From: Yarrowia lipolytica
Taxonomy: Eukaryota; Ascomycota; Dipodascomycetes; Dipodascales
NCBI RefSeq assembly: GCF_001761485.1
Contig: NC_090774.1
Span: 992,001-1,056,000 of the forward strand
Length of the DNA stretch: 64,000 nucleotides
Direction: 5' to 3'
How positions within the stretch are numbered: the stretch's first letter is position 1; each line of letters opens with the position of its first letter. A program made the position numbers and the translations under genes. Below are positions 21,380 to 33,193 of this stretch, one piece after another. Under the pieces are notes generated by a model, which did not search any database, was not told where the DNA came from, and saw only the letters and a program-made list of their open reading frames with translations.

Positions 21380-24146
21380 AAGGTGTCGAGGTGGTTCTAG
21401 AGGAAAAATAATACTGCCGTTGGGAGCACTGGATTCTAATGTCCTGGGGTTTTTTTTTCTTCAGTAATGTAGTGTGGCGTTTTGAGTTGCGAGGCTCGGT
21501 AGGGTAAGGGTTGAGATCGGACGATGCACGTACGATCACGACAGCTTTGAGTTGGTCTTAATCTGTGCTGAACCGGCCGTTTTGCGTACGAGTTTTGCGG
21601 GTTTTTATGTTTCTGACGAAAAGAAGCAAAATCTATGATCTTTTCTGACCTTCTTCTGGTTTATATGTCTCGGAATTATGGACTGCTCGTATCGTGCAAA
21701 AGTATGTGCGATAAAAAGTGGTAGTCCATAAACTCAACAATCTAAACTTTATGCCATGCGGGTTGGGGAGGGAACCGCTGTAGTGGGCGCTATAGGCCAG
21801 TTGGACCTGATATTTTTTGAATTGCCATTCTCTGCTGCTTTCCAGATGTATTGACAAGTTTTCAGCGAGTTTTACCGCCTCTACCACCCCTTTTTCAACC
21901 TCCCTCAAAACTGCTGAAATTAACGGAACTCTAATTTAACGACTCTAGTTGGAGGCTCTTTTGTTAGCACAGTAAAACATCCAGACTTAGCAAGTGGCAC
22001 CATCTTCTCTTTGGCACTTCTCCGCGGCAATGCACTTATATAACGGTGGTGATTCGGTATCGAAAAGAGCGCAACGAACTCGGGCTTCTTCTGAGTAAGA
22101 AAATCGCTGACTAGTGATAAGGACCAGGCATGCTGCTACAGTGGCCGATCTCTGACTTCAGAACCATGGACTACTCTGGTATGTTCCCATGTGCCCTTAT
22201 CAAAACGGAATTACCTCCCGCGGGTACAGTACCCCTGCTTAGCGCAACTCGTATTTGACAATTTGATACGTCTGAAGACGCCCGAAAACTCACCTTTTGT
22301 GGCGGAACATTTCCCCGAGGTTACTCACTAGTGCGGGTGGCAGGTTGCACGCTACTTGTACTCGCAGTTGCCGTGGGGTACAGTACAGTCCGAGGTCGAT
22401 TGGGTTTAAGGAGTTGAACCTGAGTGATGTATGGTGATAAAATGGATACTGGGCCATCACGAAGGGTCGAACACAGCAGGTGCACTTCAGCAGTTGAGAC
22501 CCCTGTCGTATGTCTGCATTGCTGCCGGGTCTGCTCTCTGGAATGTCTCCAGATTATTCGAGTCTAGCCTGCAACTAAAGCGCTCACATGGGTTGCGACT
22601 CTTGTGGAAAGCAGGTTTTGCCGACATTAGTCTGGGGAAATGTAGGCAGACGTTCCACGCTGAGTTGCGTGTTGCTGCCTATGTCAGGAGTTGCGAATGG
22701 CTTTTTGATTAAAACTTCTCCGGGGCTGGACCAAGGTCACATGCACTTGTTTCAGGGCAATGGTGATATGCGACTGTCTCTTTGGACGGGTGAAGTGAAG
22801 TTCGCTTTCAGAAATTGCTTTTCGACAGCTGAAAGCGGAGAGGAATGAGAACTCTTGAGGCACATTTGACTGATGCTGGTAGGGGTATGGTACTACAATC
22901 AGTAGAGGTTCATCATCTACTACACATTACCGAACAGTACTTACTACTCGAAACCCTCCTATCAAGTTCCAGTACAGTCGCGTAACAAAATAATCAGTGC
23001 TTTCTCGAGAGACTAGCCTCTGCCTACAAGTACTATACCGCCGAGAGTTGTTTACAAGTACCAGGGCAGTACAGGGTTGAAATATTGAAGGATTATAAGT
23101 ACTGTACTTGTACTTGTACACGACTTCGATTTAGAACATTGTTAATGAACCTCACGCTGAGATAACACTACCAACTTGCCGTATCTTATATCCATTACAC
23201 CCATATTCGTCTCGAGGAAGAACATGACTTCTCGTTACACTACAGATTGAACTGCAACAGTATCCCCTTTATCTGTTCCAATTATTGGAATAGTTGAATT
23301 GGAACTCTTTATCTGGTAATAGTCGAGTCCCTAAGGGAAGATGTTTACATGTCTACAGATCATGATGGTTCGCTCTTGGGTCAGGGAAAAGGACATGTTA
23401 CATCAATCAAGATATGTTACAGTCATCAGTAACGACATATAATCTAGACTTGCTCAGTTCAGCATCCTTTCTTTGATAGATATACTTTGGAGATACAAGA
23501 TACCGTACCTCCAAGCAGTGCTTTCATCCGGACCTCTTGCTAATCAAGAGAGCCCTAACCAAGGGAGCGAGACCGCAAGCACAACACACTACAAGCACAA
23601 ATACTGCAAGCTACAAATCCCTCACGAGATCCAACTTCCCTTTTATCACCCTATGTCACACCTCTATCTCCAAGTACTGTACAGTAACTACAGAACTTGG
23701 AGATACAGAATTACAGAACTACTACTCCAACCACTCCAACAAGATATGCAAGATTAGCTCTATTTGGTATGAAACTCAGACCTAATAATCGTCATCTGAC
23801 TGGGTACTCAGGGGAGATAGCAGGGACTCTTGGAGGCTATCAATGAGAAAGGGATAGTTCTGGAAGTAGTTGAATGTAGTTAGTAAGTCGTTTCCCCTTC
23901 TCTCTATGCATTTACGGTCTCGCTAAGGTCTCCCGTTCTTCCCCACTTGGCCCGCCCTCTACACTCCCTACACTCCCAACAAAGATAGTTACATCTCACC
24001 TTATCGTTGCCTGGACGGTAATTAAACTTTGACCCACATGATAGTGCATCATGGCACAGCTGCAGACCCCTCCGAAAACACCACCTTCATAACCTGACAC
24101 ACAACACACAACAACACTTCCCGCATCTAATACACCGCTTCAACAC
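21380..24146. other. Long intergenic region upstream of ATG2
   Basis: 2.8 kb with no convincing gene. A TATATAA box near 22035 is followed by a 42-codon ORF at 22130-22258, which I do not trust. GTACAGTAC-type palindromic motifs recur (about 22220, 22375, 23030-23115 and 23670-23690). The last 200 bases are pyrimidine- and CA-rich and look like the ATG2 promoter. Confidence 0.55.
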
Positions 24147-27100
24147 ATGAACTGGATCCCCAACGTGCAGAAGCGGGCGTTTCACTACGTGCTGAACCGC
24201 CTGGCGCTGTTTTCGGACCTGGAGCTCGACAATATGGACATTTCGCTAGGGACGGCGCAGAAGGCGGCGCTAACTAACGTCAAACTCGATCCCGACCGTG
24301 TCAGTCTTCCAGCAGGCATGTACATGCGCTCTGGAAAGATCGACGAGGTGTCGGTGGAGATGCGGCTTTTGGGGGGCGCGGGAATTGCCGTCAAGATCGA
24401 TGGCGTGCATATCACGGCATCCATGAAACAGATGGACGTGGAGACCGCCACCGAGCACGTGGAGGAGTTTCTGGAAAGGACGACGGCTGATCTGGCGGCA
24501 TCGATCCTGTCGGAAGACCTGTCCGCGTCACTACAGATCGATCCAGCAGAAGAGCCACCACTGCTGGGCATGGGCGGGTCAGGAATCAGTGAGGCACTAG
24601 TCAAAAAGGTGACACAGACAGTGCTAAGTCAACTGACAGTGGATGTCACAAACGTGCACGTGACGCTATTTGTGGCTGCAGACGACAAAATGGATCTAGT
24701 TGTGGACGAGGTCAGACTGAGACCACAAGGAGGACAGGAGATGGCCCTGGAAGTGAGGGGAGTCAAGATGAAGGTAATGGACAAGAAGGCTCGAGGCACA
24801 AGCGGCCCGGTAACAGCAGGATCCACAGCACATGCAACAACAGGGTTCACCTCAGAATCAGATTCAGATTCAGACACAGACCCGTTCTCAAATGCAAAGA
24901 AGTCTCTCCTTCAATCAACCATTTTTTCGCATGAGGAGGCCAGCAGCATTTACATGAGTGCGATAGCCGAGTCTGCCAATCTCGGATTTGAGTCTGATCC
25001 ACTCTTTGGGGTGTTTTACGTCGACACTATTGACGTTCTGGTTTTCCTAGGAGAGGAAATGAGAGTCAGTTGTGAGGTCGGTATTGTCAGAGCCAGTCTC
25101 GACCTGTTGCCGACTGTGATTCTATCATTGGTTAAGGTGGGAAATGGTGGAAGTGGTGGTAAGAAGTCTCGTGATTCAGAAACAAAAGAGGGGACTGCTA
25201 TGGACTTGAATATGAGCATCAAGTCGATTTCGGCATCGATTTGCCAGTTGGGTGACGACTGGGAGTTTAAGAACATTGACACAAATCTGCTTTTCTCTCT
25301 CTCCGATATTTCTGGATCGTCTGGAGCTTTCCACAAGCTCCAGATTGGTGTTTGTGAGGTGAAGAGGGGCTCTACTCGAGTGTTTGGCTTCGAAAGCGAC
25401 GAGAAGAACACAGACGATGAGGAACCCACACCACGAGATTCCGATATTCTCCTCAAAGCCTCTTCGGCTTCTTTCACGTTGGTTCTACCCAAGAAGGCTG
25501 TTGGCGTGTTTACCATCCCTGATCTCATCGACGTGGTTAGCTTGATTACTTATCTCTTGTCGTTAATTGAGTCCAAGCAGCAGAAGGCGGCAACTATGAC
25601 TGAATGTAGTGAAAGGGCCGGCGCATCGAAGACTACTGTTCAAACAAACACTTTTGATTTCGACGTCGCCGGACACAAGCTGTACATTTTGCCTATTCGA
25701 CTATCTAACGGCCAGATGTCACTATCACGTGTTTCGTTCGGCGATGTTCATGTCAAGGGAATTTCGTTTGAGAATTCTATCGTGTCGGTTGACAAGGTGG
25801 ATTTTGATATTGGTCTGCCGATCGTTGAGGAGCTCCACCAGCTACTTCTACCTATCATCGATGCGATGAACAGTGCAAAGAACCGACCAGTTCCCGCATC
25901 AGTACAGACCGCACCCCCCAAGCTGCTTCGGATCGTCGAGGAGCCTGTGAATGCCTCCTCTCTAGTCATCAATGTGGCGAGGGTGAAAGGAAAGGTTGAT
26001 CTAGGTGGAAAAGTCGGGGTCATTGAGGTAGTTCTAGGTGGGATTTCTGTTACTGGACCTACTGACAGGATTGAGATCTCCACCGTCGAAATCGGAAGAG
26101 ATTTGAGCGATCTGGGATTATCAAAGAAGTGGCTTTTGCATCCGCTTAAAAGAGTGAGTATCAATGCGTGATGGAGTATTGACATTTTACATATACTAAC
26201 ACAGGAAAGTAATGTTGTGGTGGAGCTCTCCAGCGGTCAGATTCAGCTCATTACGGTGAAGAACTGTGCACTTGAGTTTTACACTGAGCTACTGGAGCTA
26301 TTTGGAGGTAAAGGTGATGACACCAAGGCAGCTGAGTTGCAAGAGTCATCTTCACCAGACTCGAGTTCACGTGAGTCCTCCTCTGGCTCGGAATCACCTC
26401 CTAAAAGAATTCCTTTGCAGATTCACAACTGCGCTGTTGGACTGAATCCTACAAACTCATCTTCCTCAGCCCAGTTCATTGTCAAGCATGTGACATGTGA
26501 AATCAAACCATCACCCACTTTCTCCATGACGTCTTTCATTGGATCAGCATCTCTTCTTTTGATTGATGATGCATCACTGGTTACACCTAATCCTACGGAT
26601 CTTATGTCTTCCTACCTCGAACAGTACACCTCTGTTGCTAGCTTGACTGCTACGTCTATCTCCATTTCTACTTCGCCTGGTAACCCCACCTGCATCAATA
26701 TCAATGGAGATACAGTCACACTGAGCACTTGCGCAGATTCTACACAGACTCTTATCCATCTGATCAACAGTCTGAAGCCGGCTGTTGAATTGAGCGGTGC
26801 CAAGTTCCAGCTGGAGACTCTGGACCCGTTTCTCAACACATTCCAAGACGTGGATGACTGCTTCTTCAAGGCGAAAAACAAAGACGCGTGTGAATCGTCT
26901 TGTTCCTCTGACAATGACGACATTGATATGGTGTCAGACGATGTTCCCAACAACATGTCTTTTGTAGAGAGTTATTATGGGGGTGACAAGCCGAGTCAGA
27001 GTCGAAAGAGTGGACGTCAAAAGATGGCTGAAAGCTACACTCATGCTGATTTCCTCCTTGATTCCGATCTGGATAGTCTGGTGAAGAGGGAGAGAGTCCG

Positions 27101-28775
27101 GTTCGAGGAGATCTGCTTTGAAGAGGATTATTTCGATAAAGAGGAGGAAGACATGCCCGTCATGAGCCGTCCTCGTGCATCTTCTCATGATCTAGCTTCT
27201 TCAAATGAGCTACTCACACCGCCCACGGTGGTTATCAACATTGACTTGATTCACAACATTGTCTGCAACTTTCATGACGGTTACGACTGGCAGTACACAC
27301 GAAATGAAATCAATGGAGCTGTCGACGGCCTCAAAAAACGCATGAAGGAGCGTCCAGTGGTAGAAGAGCCACCCGTAATGACCACCGACCTACTCTTCAA
27401 CTCAATCTACATTCAGGCAAAGGACGAAGACGATCTGGATGATGTTGTCGGGGAACAGACTGAGCCAGCCAAACCGAAGGAGGCCAATAAATCGCGACGT
27501 GGACTTCTTTCTCGGTCAAGCAATCCCCTAGTCCAGGTCTGGCTCCAAGGAATTGCATGTCTTCTTACTGTCTATGCTGGTCTTGAAGACCCCGATCTTC
27601 CTCCTGGCCAGGTTCTCAACTCTCTGGATGTTAAAATCAAGGACGTGGAAATCATTGACCATGTGCCAACGTCTACGTGGAACAAATTCCTGACGTACAT
27701 GCGATCACGTGGAGAACGAGAAGCAGGCGCAGTCATGGCTCACATCACCATGCAAAACGTGAAACCTGTTTCTACACTGTCTTCCCAAGAGGTGATTTGT
27801 CACGTGACCATTTTGCCTCTCCGGCTCCATGTGGATCAGGACACGCTTGACTTTTTGACCCGGTTCTTCAACTTCAAGGATGTGCGTACCACTGCTCCCC
27901 CAGATGAAACGTTCATTCAAAAGTTTGATATTCGTGATGTGCCTGTCAAGCTCGACTACAAACCTAAGAAAGTGGATTATTCGGGTCTCAAGTCCGGCAA
28001 GTCGACCGAGCTTATGAACTTTTTCATCCTGGACGAGTCGGACATGGTGCTTCGGCGCATCAAGCTGCGTGGTATCACCGGGTTTGCTGATCTTGGCCAG
28101 AAGCTGAACGATATCTGGATGCCAGACGTACGACGAACGCAATTACCAGGAGTTCTGGCCGGTGTGGCTCCTGTTCGTCCCCTTGTGAACCTCGGAGGTG
28201 GAATCCGCAACCTCATTGTTGTACCTGTTCGAGAGTACAAGAAGGATGGACGGGTGGTTCGTTCACTCAACCAAGGAGCATATGCATTTGCCAAGACGAC
28301 CACCAACGAGCTGGTACGGTTTGGAGCAAAATTGGCGGTTGGTACGCAGAATTTACTGGAGGGTGTGGTGAGTACAGAACGAGCGGGCGAGTCTCGTGAT
28401 TTGGACGACTCGGATCTCGAGTCCACAACCAAGTACTACACTTACATGGGCTACTCCGACTCCAACAACAAGCTTATTTCTCTATATGCCAATCAGCCCT
28501 TGGGTGTGTATGCTGGTCTTCAGGATGCATACTCTTCGTTCGGCAAGCATATGAATGTGGCCAAGACCGCCATTCACAATCTGAGTGAAGACATATCTGA
28601 GGCAGATACGGCCGGAGCAGCCGCCTACGCAGTGGTCAAGGCTGCCCCCGTGGCTTTGATCCGTCCTATAATCGGAACTACGGAGGCAGTTTCCAAGACG
28701 CTGTTTGGAGTGGCCAATGAGATGGATCCCAGTGGTCGAGAGCTTGCCCGCGATAAGTATAAGGAGGCAAACTAG
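24147..28775 (+). CDS. ATG2: ATG2, autophagy lipid-transfer protein (two exons)
   Basis: Exons 24147-26153 and 26205-28775 give 1525 residues. The 51-base intron 26154-26204 starts GTGAGT and ends CTAACACAG, and the frame is kept across it (...LKR joined to ESNVVV...). The N-terminus NVQKRAFHYVLNRLALFSDL with LELDNMDISLGTAQKAAL is the chorein/VPS13-type domain, and the C-terminal part has the Atg2 signature around NLGGGIRNLIVVPVREYK and AYAFAKTTTNELVRFG. Atg2 bridges the ER and the growing phagophore edge with Atg9 and Atg18, and moves phospholipids in bulk along its hydrophobic groove. The length matches other fungal Atg2 proteins (about 1500-2100). Without splicing, exon 1 would end five codons into the intron. 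Confidence 0.95.
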
Positions 28776-29062
28776 TATATAGGAGGAATGCATCGGCTTA
28801 TTATCTTCCGAGTACAGTACTACTACAATCGTAGTACAGTACAGTGTATTATACACAGCTGACGATCGTTCTTAGGCGTGGCTGATGACGTCAAAACAAG
28901 CTTCCCCCACTTTCCAATCAGGAATTATTAGTCGATGGACAAGTGTAATTGAGGAGGTTGGAGCGGTGAATACGTTCCAGATTCTTCGTTGATCAAATAT
29001 TAGGGCCTGTAACTCTAGATTCATACAACAATCATTTCCATCGCTCTACTAAAACACTTTCT

Positions 29063-30481
29063 ATGGTCGTTAGTATTAATCCATCTATCCCCGCCGACAG
29101 CCTTGTCCGGAAACTCAAATGTGCACCAAATCATGCACTCCACATCTTATCTCTTCTGACACATCACCACACGAAATACGACAAGATGATCAACCTGTTC
29201 AAAGGCCACCCCAGCGACGACTTATTTCCGGAAAAGGAAGTGTTGGCCGCCGCCGCGTCATTGCTGTCACGTGACCGCCCGGAAGACGACGACGACGAAA
29301 ACCGACATCCCCTTACCTATGGGCCTGATCAGGGTGCTTTGTACGTCCGGCAGCTGATCGCCAAGTGGGTCACGGAGCGGGAGCTGCTGGAAAAGACTCC
29401 GATTGCTGCCAATTGCATTAATCTCACCTGTGGCGCTTCTTTTGGTTTTGCAGATATTCTGCAGTCTTGCACTCTTCCCCAGACTGGTTACACTCGACGG
29501 GCATTCATTGTTTCGCCGTGCTACTACCTCATCAATTCGGTTTTCATTGATTGTGGGTTCAAGGGCAAACTGACCGCAATTCGAGAGGATTTCGGACGCC
29601 TGGATCTGACCAAACTGGAAGCGGATCTGGAGAAGTACTCTTCCGAGGAGGGCCATGAACACGAAAAGTCACCTCTGGACGTTGTGGGAGACGAATCGCG
29701 ACCCACCAAGAAGATTTACAAGTTTGTCTTCTACTTTGTGCCCACATTCAGTAACCCCGGAAGTGCAATCATCCCTCTGGAGGACAGAGTCAAGCTGCTG
29801 GAACTCGCTCGAAAGTACGACATGCTCATTGTGTCTGACGACGTGTATGACTTTCTGGAGCACTCGATTGAGCGGGAGAATCTGCCTCCCAGAATGGTCA
29901 CCCTCGATCGTGAGACTGTAACCTCTACCCATGGAAACACAGTCTCCAACCTCAGCTGCAGTAAACTGCTGGGCCCTGGTCTGCGTGTTGGGTGGCAGGA
30001 GACTGCTACCGGCGCTCTCGCCCTCCAACTGGCCGATTCCGGTGCCTCTAGATCTGGAGGTACCCCTGCTCACCTCAACACCATGATTGTGGGCGAGATG
30101 ATTAAGCTGGGTCTGTTTGATAAGGTCGTTAACCATCTCAACAAGATTTACAATGCACGAGCTACCGTCTACAAGGAAGCCCTCAAGAAATACCTTCCCG
30201 AAGGTACCCATATCGAGGGTGGCGATGGAGGCTACTTCATTTGGGTGACTCTGGACAAAGTGGATGCGCGAAAGATGGTTGAGCTTGCCAAGGAGCGAGG
30301 TCTGGTTCTGGCGTCTGGAGACAAATTTGAGGTAAATGGTGATCCCCAGAACTGGGGAAAGACCAGTGTCCGTGTCTCTGTTAGTTATACTGATGCTGAT
30401 AAGGCTCTGGAGGGAATCAAAATCTGGGGCGGGGTTTGCGATGATCTGATCAAGTGGGACGAGGCCATTGATGTGTGTTAA
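29063..30481 (+). CDS. Class I/II PLP aminotransferase (YER152C-like)
   Basis: A 472-residue fold-type I aminotransferase. The substrate-binding N-terminal motif is HPLTYGPDQGALYVRQLIA, SDDVYDFL carries the Asp/Tyr pair that contacts PLP, and Lys301 in SCSKLLGPGLRVGW is the Schiff-base lysine. The closing Arg is in SVRVSVSYTD. It resembles yeast YER152C and the 2-aminoadipate/multi-substrate aminotransferase group; the true substrate is not known. Homologues begin near INLFKGHPS, and an in-frame ATG at 29186 would start exactly there. The ATG at 29063 adds 41 residues with few acidic and several basic residues (LVRKLK, HHHTKYDK), possibly a mitochondrial leader. It follows ATG2 in the same direction after 287 bases. 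A CACGTG is read in frame as SRD near 29268. Confidence 0.9.
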   Translation: MVVSINPSIPADSLVRKLKCAPNHALHILSLLTHHHTKYDKMINLFKGHPSDDLFPEKEVLAAAASLLSRDRPEDDDDENRHPLTYGPDQGALYVRQLIAKWVTERELLEKTPIAANCINLTCGASFGFADILQSCTLPQTGYTRRAFIVSPCYYLINSVFIDCGFKGKLTAIREDFGRLDLTKLEADLEKYSSEEGHEHEKSPLDVVGDESRPTKKIYKFVFYFVPTFSNPGSAIIPLEDRVKLLELARKYDMLIVSDDVYDFLEHSIERENLPPRMVTLDRETVTSTHGNTVSNLSCSKLLGPGLRVGWQETATGALALQLADSGASRSGGTPAHLNTMIVGEMIKLGLFDKVVNHLNKIYNARATVYKEALKKYLPEGTHIEGGDGGYFIWVTLDKVDARKMVELAKERGLVLASGDKFEVNGDPQNWGKTSVRVSVSYTDADKALEGIKIWGGVCDDLIKWDEAIDVC

Positions 30482-30586
30482 ACGACAATAATGAGATTGA
30501 TTTGCCAAGATCAAGAGAGATTAGAGCAGTGCAGCTTAGTAGTACGTAGATGTATTCAATAAATATAGACCTCTGCTTCTCGTTGC

Positions 30587-31345
30587 TTACAAGAACTGAA
30601 GGAAAAAGTAGTAGTAGAAGAGTATACCCTTCCATACGGATGCCAGTTCAGTCTTGTAGAAGCTGTACAATGAAGAGTCGTTCCAGGCTGTAACCCCAGA
30701 TTCACTCTCGACAGGGTATCTGAAGTAGAGGTCAGCTGCGAAATACAGGTAGGCAGCAGCTCGGAAGCCCTCTAGGGTCCAGGCTGGAAGGAAGGTCACG
30801 TTCAGATACAGTGCTACGAGCACCGACTCCAGAACCTGTGGGTATAGGAATGCAAACAGGAAGGCGTACTTTGTGGCTTTGATTTGCTGGTCAGCAGGGT
30901 AGAGGCGTTTGACAAAGTAGGCCTGGGAGTATTTGATTTGGTTTCCCAGGAAGCCGGTAACTAGATTGAGGGCGCTGATTTGCAGGACCTTTGAGAATTG
31001 GTTGGAAGGGTTGAAGTCCAGACACAGAAACTGGACGCCCAGTTGCAGCAACCAACACGCGTAGAAAACGATGGCTGTGAATTTGTGGGGAGCCATGTTG
31101 GGCGTCCACATTGGAGGTGTCCAGAAAGGTAGGATTGAAGTCGCCAGAATGAGTACTCCCTCAAGAGTTGCATTGAGTGATGCGCCTTGAGACACGAGAA
31201 CCACCACTGCAATTGCGATTGATTTCTTCACTTGCAGAAAGATGAAGTTCTGGATCAGCCCAGCTTTGGGTGACGATGGTTGAGGAACTGCGACCACCCC
31301 TGGGGCTGAATCTGTTGGTTCCGATGGAATTGCGCTGTATGACAT
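30587..31345 (-). CDS. Multipass membrane protein, function unknown
   Basis: A 252-residue protein with a short Ser/Pro-rich N-terminus (to about residue 28) and then five to seven hydrophobic segments, for example SIAIAVVVLVSQ, GVLILATSILPFW, FTAIVFYACWLLQLGVQFL, KYAFLFAFLYPQVLESVLVALYL and AAAYLYFAADLYF. The C-terminus is aromatic-rich (GILFYYYFFLQFL). No family comes to mind. It is convergent with the aminotransferase gene, whose stop is only about 105 bases from its own. The start is the first ATG. It may act in an internal membrane, but the sequence gives no substrate. Confidence 0.8.
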   Translation of the reverse strand: MSYSAIPSEPTDSAPGVVAVPQPSSPKAGLIQNFIFLQVKKSIAIAVVVLVSQGASLNATLEGVLILATSILPFWTPPMWTPNMAPHKFTAIVFYACWLLQLGVQFLCLDFNPSNQFSKVLQISALNLVTGFLGNQIKYSQAYFVKRLYPADQQIKATKYAFLFAFLYPQVLESVLVALYLNVTFLPAWTLEGFRAAAYLYFAADLYFRYPVESESGVTAWNDSSLYSFYKTELASVWKGILFYYYFFLQFL

Positions 31346-31947
31346 TGCTTAAGGAGGGGACAATTGGTGTCAAGGAGTTACAAAGTTCTGTCGGGGAGGT
31401 GGCGAAGATAACAGTTTTTGAGTTTTGATAGTGCCGTGCGTGGAGAAGGGGTGCATGCGCTCTCTTGGCGGGTGAAACTACGCCGAATCAGGCTGAAAAG
31501 TAGTATTGATGTAGTTTTATGGTGTTAGAGATCCGCTTGCTATGTGCCATTCATACATATATATTTATGTACCCTGAAGTACCGCAGTGGAATCCTTCAG
31601 TAGTATTGGGGTGGTGATAAGGATAACCAGCTTTCTCAGTATCAGCTTTCTCAGTACCAGCTTACTTGAGCTAAAATGCAAAAAAACAGAGAGATTCTCA
31701 AAGAGTCCTTCATTTACCTTGTGTTGATGGCTCCAATTGGTACTGATTACCTAGTATTGAATGTTTGAAGGTCTTGATCTATTATGTTTTCATGGTAGGA
31801 TACATTTTTTCTTGTTTTTCTCTGTTGACTGTGTATAATATATAGATCATCCATCTCAGTAAGTGTTATATTTATCAACAAATCCATGCGTTCTCCCAAC
31901 TACAGTAAATATAAACAATACTAAATTCATTGCTATACGTTTACATT
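31346..31947. other. Intergenic, promoter of the membrane protein gene
   Basis: No ORF of interest. A tandem CAGCTTTCTCAGTA/CAGCTTTCTCAGTACCAG occurs near 31630-31665. AT-rich toward the LINE tail. Confidence 0.5.
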
Positions 31948-32009
31948 ATTCTTTCACAGCAAAGTTATAATTAAATGAATGTATATGCAGAAAGAAAAAA
32001 AATAATAAA
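31948..32009 (+). mobile_element. Short LINE-type 3' tail, copy 2
   Basis: A 62-base insertion ending AAATGAATGTATATGCAG plus an A-rich run, almost identical over 45 bases to the copy at 35245-35306. It is flanked by TACATT on both sides (31942-31947 and 32010-32015), a possible short target duplication. It is a severely 5'-truncated non-LTR element, probably an Ylli relative. It lies 58 bases beyond the metallothionein stop codon. Confidence 0.7.
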
Positions 32010-32066
32010 TACATTGTTATGCATCAACATTTTATATACATTCGCAGAACACTCGCGATCCGGCTT

Positions 32067-32234
32067 TTAGTACTTGCAGGCCTTGCAGCCGCACTTTTTG
32101 CAAGCACAGGTGTCGGGCATGTTTTGGGACGAGCAGCAGCAGTTGTTGACCAAGTCTCGTTTGTTGAAGTTGGACTCAGAGGAGATGGAGTTGGAGATGA
32201 GAGAAGCTCCAAACATGGCAGATGAGAATCCCAT
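32067..32234 (-). CDS. Metallothionein
   Basis: A 55-residue copper/cadmium-binding protein. The first 30 residues are polar and Cys-free (MGFSSAMFGASLIS...). The last 25 hold eight Cys: NCCCSSQ at 31-37 and then TCACKKCGCKACKY to the end. The overall plan, including AMxGASLIS, LVNNCCCSS and CACxKCGCKxCK, matches what I recall of the Yarrowia lipolytica metallothioneins (MTP genes). These proteins bind Cu(I) or Cd(II) in the cytosol and are induced by metal. The start is the first ATG after a CA-rich leader (context ACAATG). A TATAAATA box lies 118 bases upstream of the ATG, and the leader carries four 15-base repeats. It is too short to appear among ordinary ORF calls. Confidence 0.92.
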   Translation of the reverse strand: MGFSSAMFGASLISNSISSESNFNKRDLVNNCCCSSQNMPDTCACKKCGCKACKY

Positions 32235-32247
32235 TGTATCAATGTTT

Positions 32248-32307
32248 GTGACAATGGTAGTTGTGACAGTGGTAGTTGTGACAGTGGTAGTTGTGATATT
32301 GGTGGTT
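32248..32307 (-). repeat. Four 15-base tandem repeats in metallothionein leader
   Basis: On the plus strand the units are GTGACAATGGTAGTT, then GTGACAGTGGTAGTT twice, then GTGATATTGGTGGTT. In the transcript they read as CA-rich AACTACCACTGTCAC units, placed between the TATA box and the ATG and therefore probably in the 5' leader. Confidence 0.9.
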
Positions 32308-32351
32308 GTTGGATATGTTTGAGTGGTATTAATATAATGTTGGCTGCTGTC

Positions 32352-32359
32352 TATTTATA
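32352..32359 (-). promoter_or_regulatory. TATA box of the metallothionein gene
   Basis: TATAAATA on the minus strand, 118 bases upstream of the ATG, with GCTG cores nearby that could serve a copper-fist type regulator (inference). Confidence 0.6.
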
Positions 32360-33193
32360 ATCATCCGCTGCTATTATATTTTTGAGCATGCGCACTTTTT
32401 GCGATATACTGTAGGGTCAAGTTTAACGTTTTCAGCCCTTCGCGATAATGTCGCTTCTTGCATACAAAGACCGAACCTAAACAATCCTCTCGAATGTTTT
32501 AGGTCTGGAAAATTGTCGCTCCGGCGACATTTCTGTAATATTTTTAGTATTTTTTGACAGTAGTAAGTGTTTAAGCTCTCACAGTTGACCAATTGTCTCT
32601 GTAAACCAACGTCAATGCGACTTAGATGGCTGTGTTGTTCGGAATCCGTCTAGGTTGGACCCGTCGATGCATGAACTCCGGATTGGCATCTTCTGGAAGT
32701 GTGAAGATTGAATAAGGAAAATAATAGTCGAGCCAAGTTCATTCTGATGACTGCTATTACATTTATCTCTAAGTATCGCATAAATCCCGTAACTCAGACA
32801 ATACCGGCGGTTTCGCTTTTGGAGATGGAATCGCCATATCATCAACACTCTTACTGCACTGCACTGCCCTACGACTGCCCCTTTCCAAGTCGTTCTAGAA
32901 AGACGTTGTTATTAATGTTTGACTTATCCAAATATCCTCAGATCATTCCAAATCTGAGCTCTTCACGCCACAGCCTCGCCACCTTTGTGTATCGGCACTT
33001 TTCGAATCGTCCAGTGCCACTTTCTGCAAGATTCGTGCATTCTACCACGGCTGAATACAACTTTATCGTGGAGATCTGGGAACCAGAGTTTTATATAATA
33101 AGAGCCGAATTCCCCATTCTCTTCCTTCACACATGCACATCAGCTCAATCATCTCTCTGGACCTCTCTCAAACAAAACACACAATCTATACTA
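32360..33193. other. Intergenic between metallothionein gene and its decayed copy
   Basis: No intact gene seen. CGACATTT and AAATTGTCGCTCCGGCGACATTT near 32510-32532 form a short inverted repeat. A TTTTATATAATAAG box near 33090 is placed where the promoter of the decayed metallothionein would be. Confidence 0.5.

Noticed and set aside
22130-22258. 42-codon ORF behind a TATATAA box
   Set aside because: TATA distance is plausible but the peptide has no recognisable feature and codon use is poor.
32024-32254. 76-codon minus-strand frame over the metallothionein gene
   Set aside because: It is another frame of the same strand; the Cys-rich frame at 32067-32234 is the real one.
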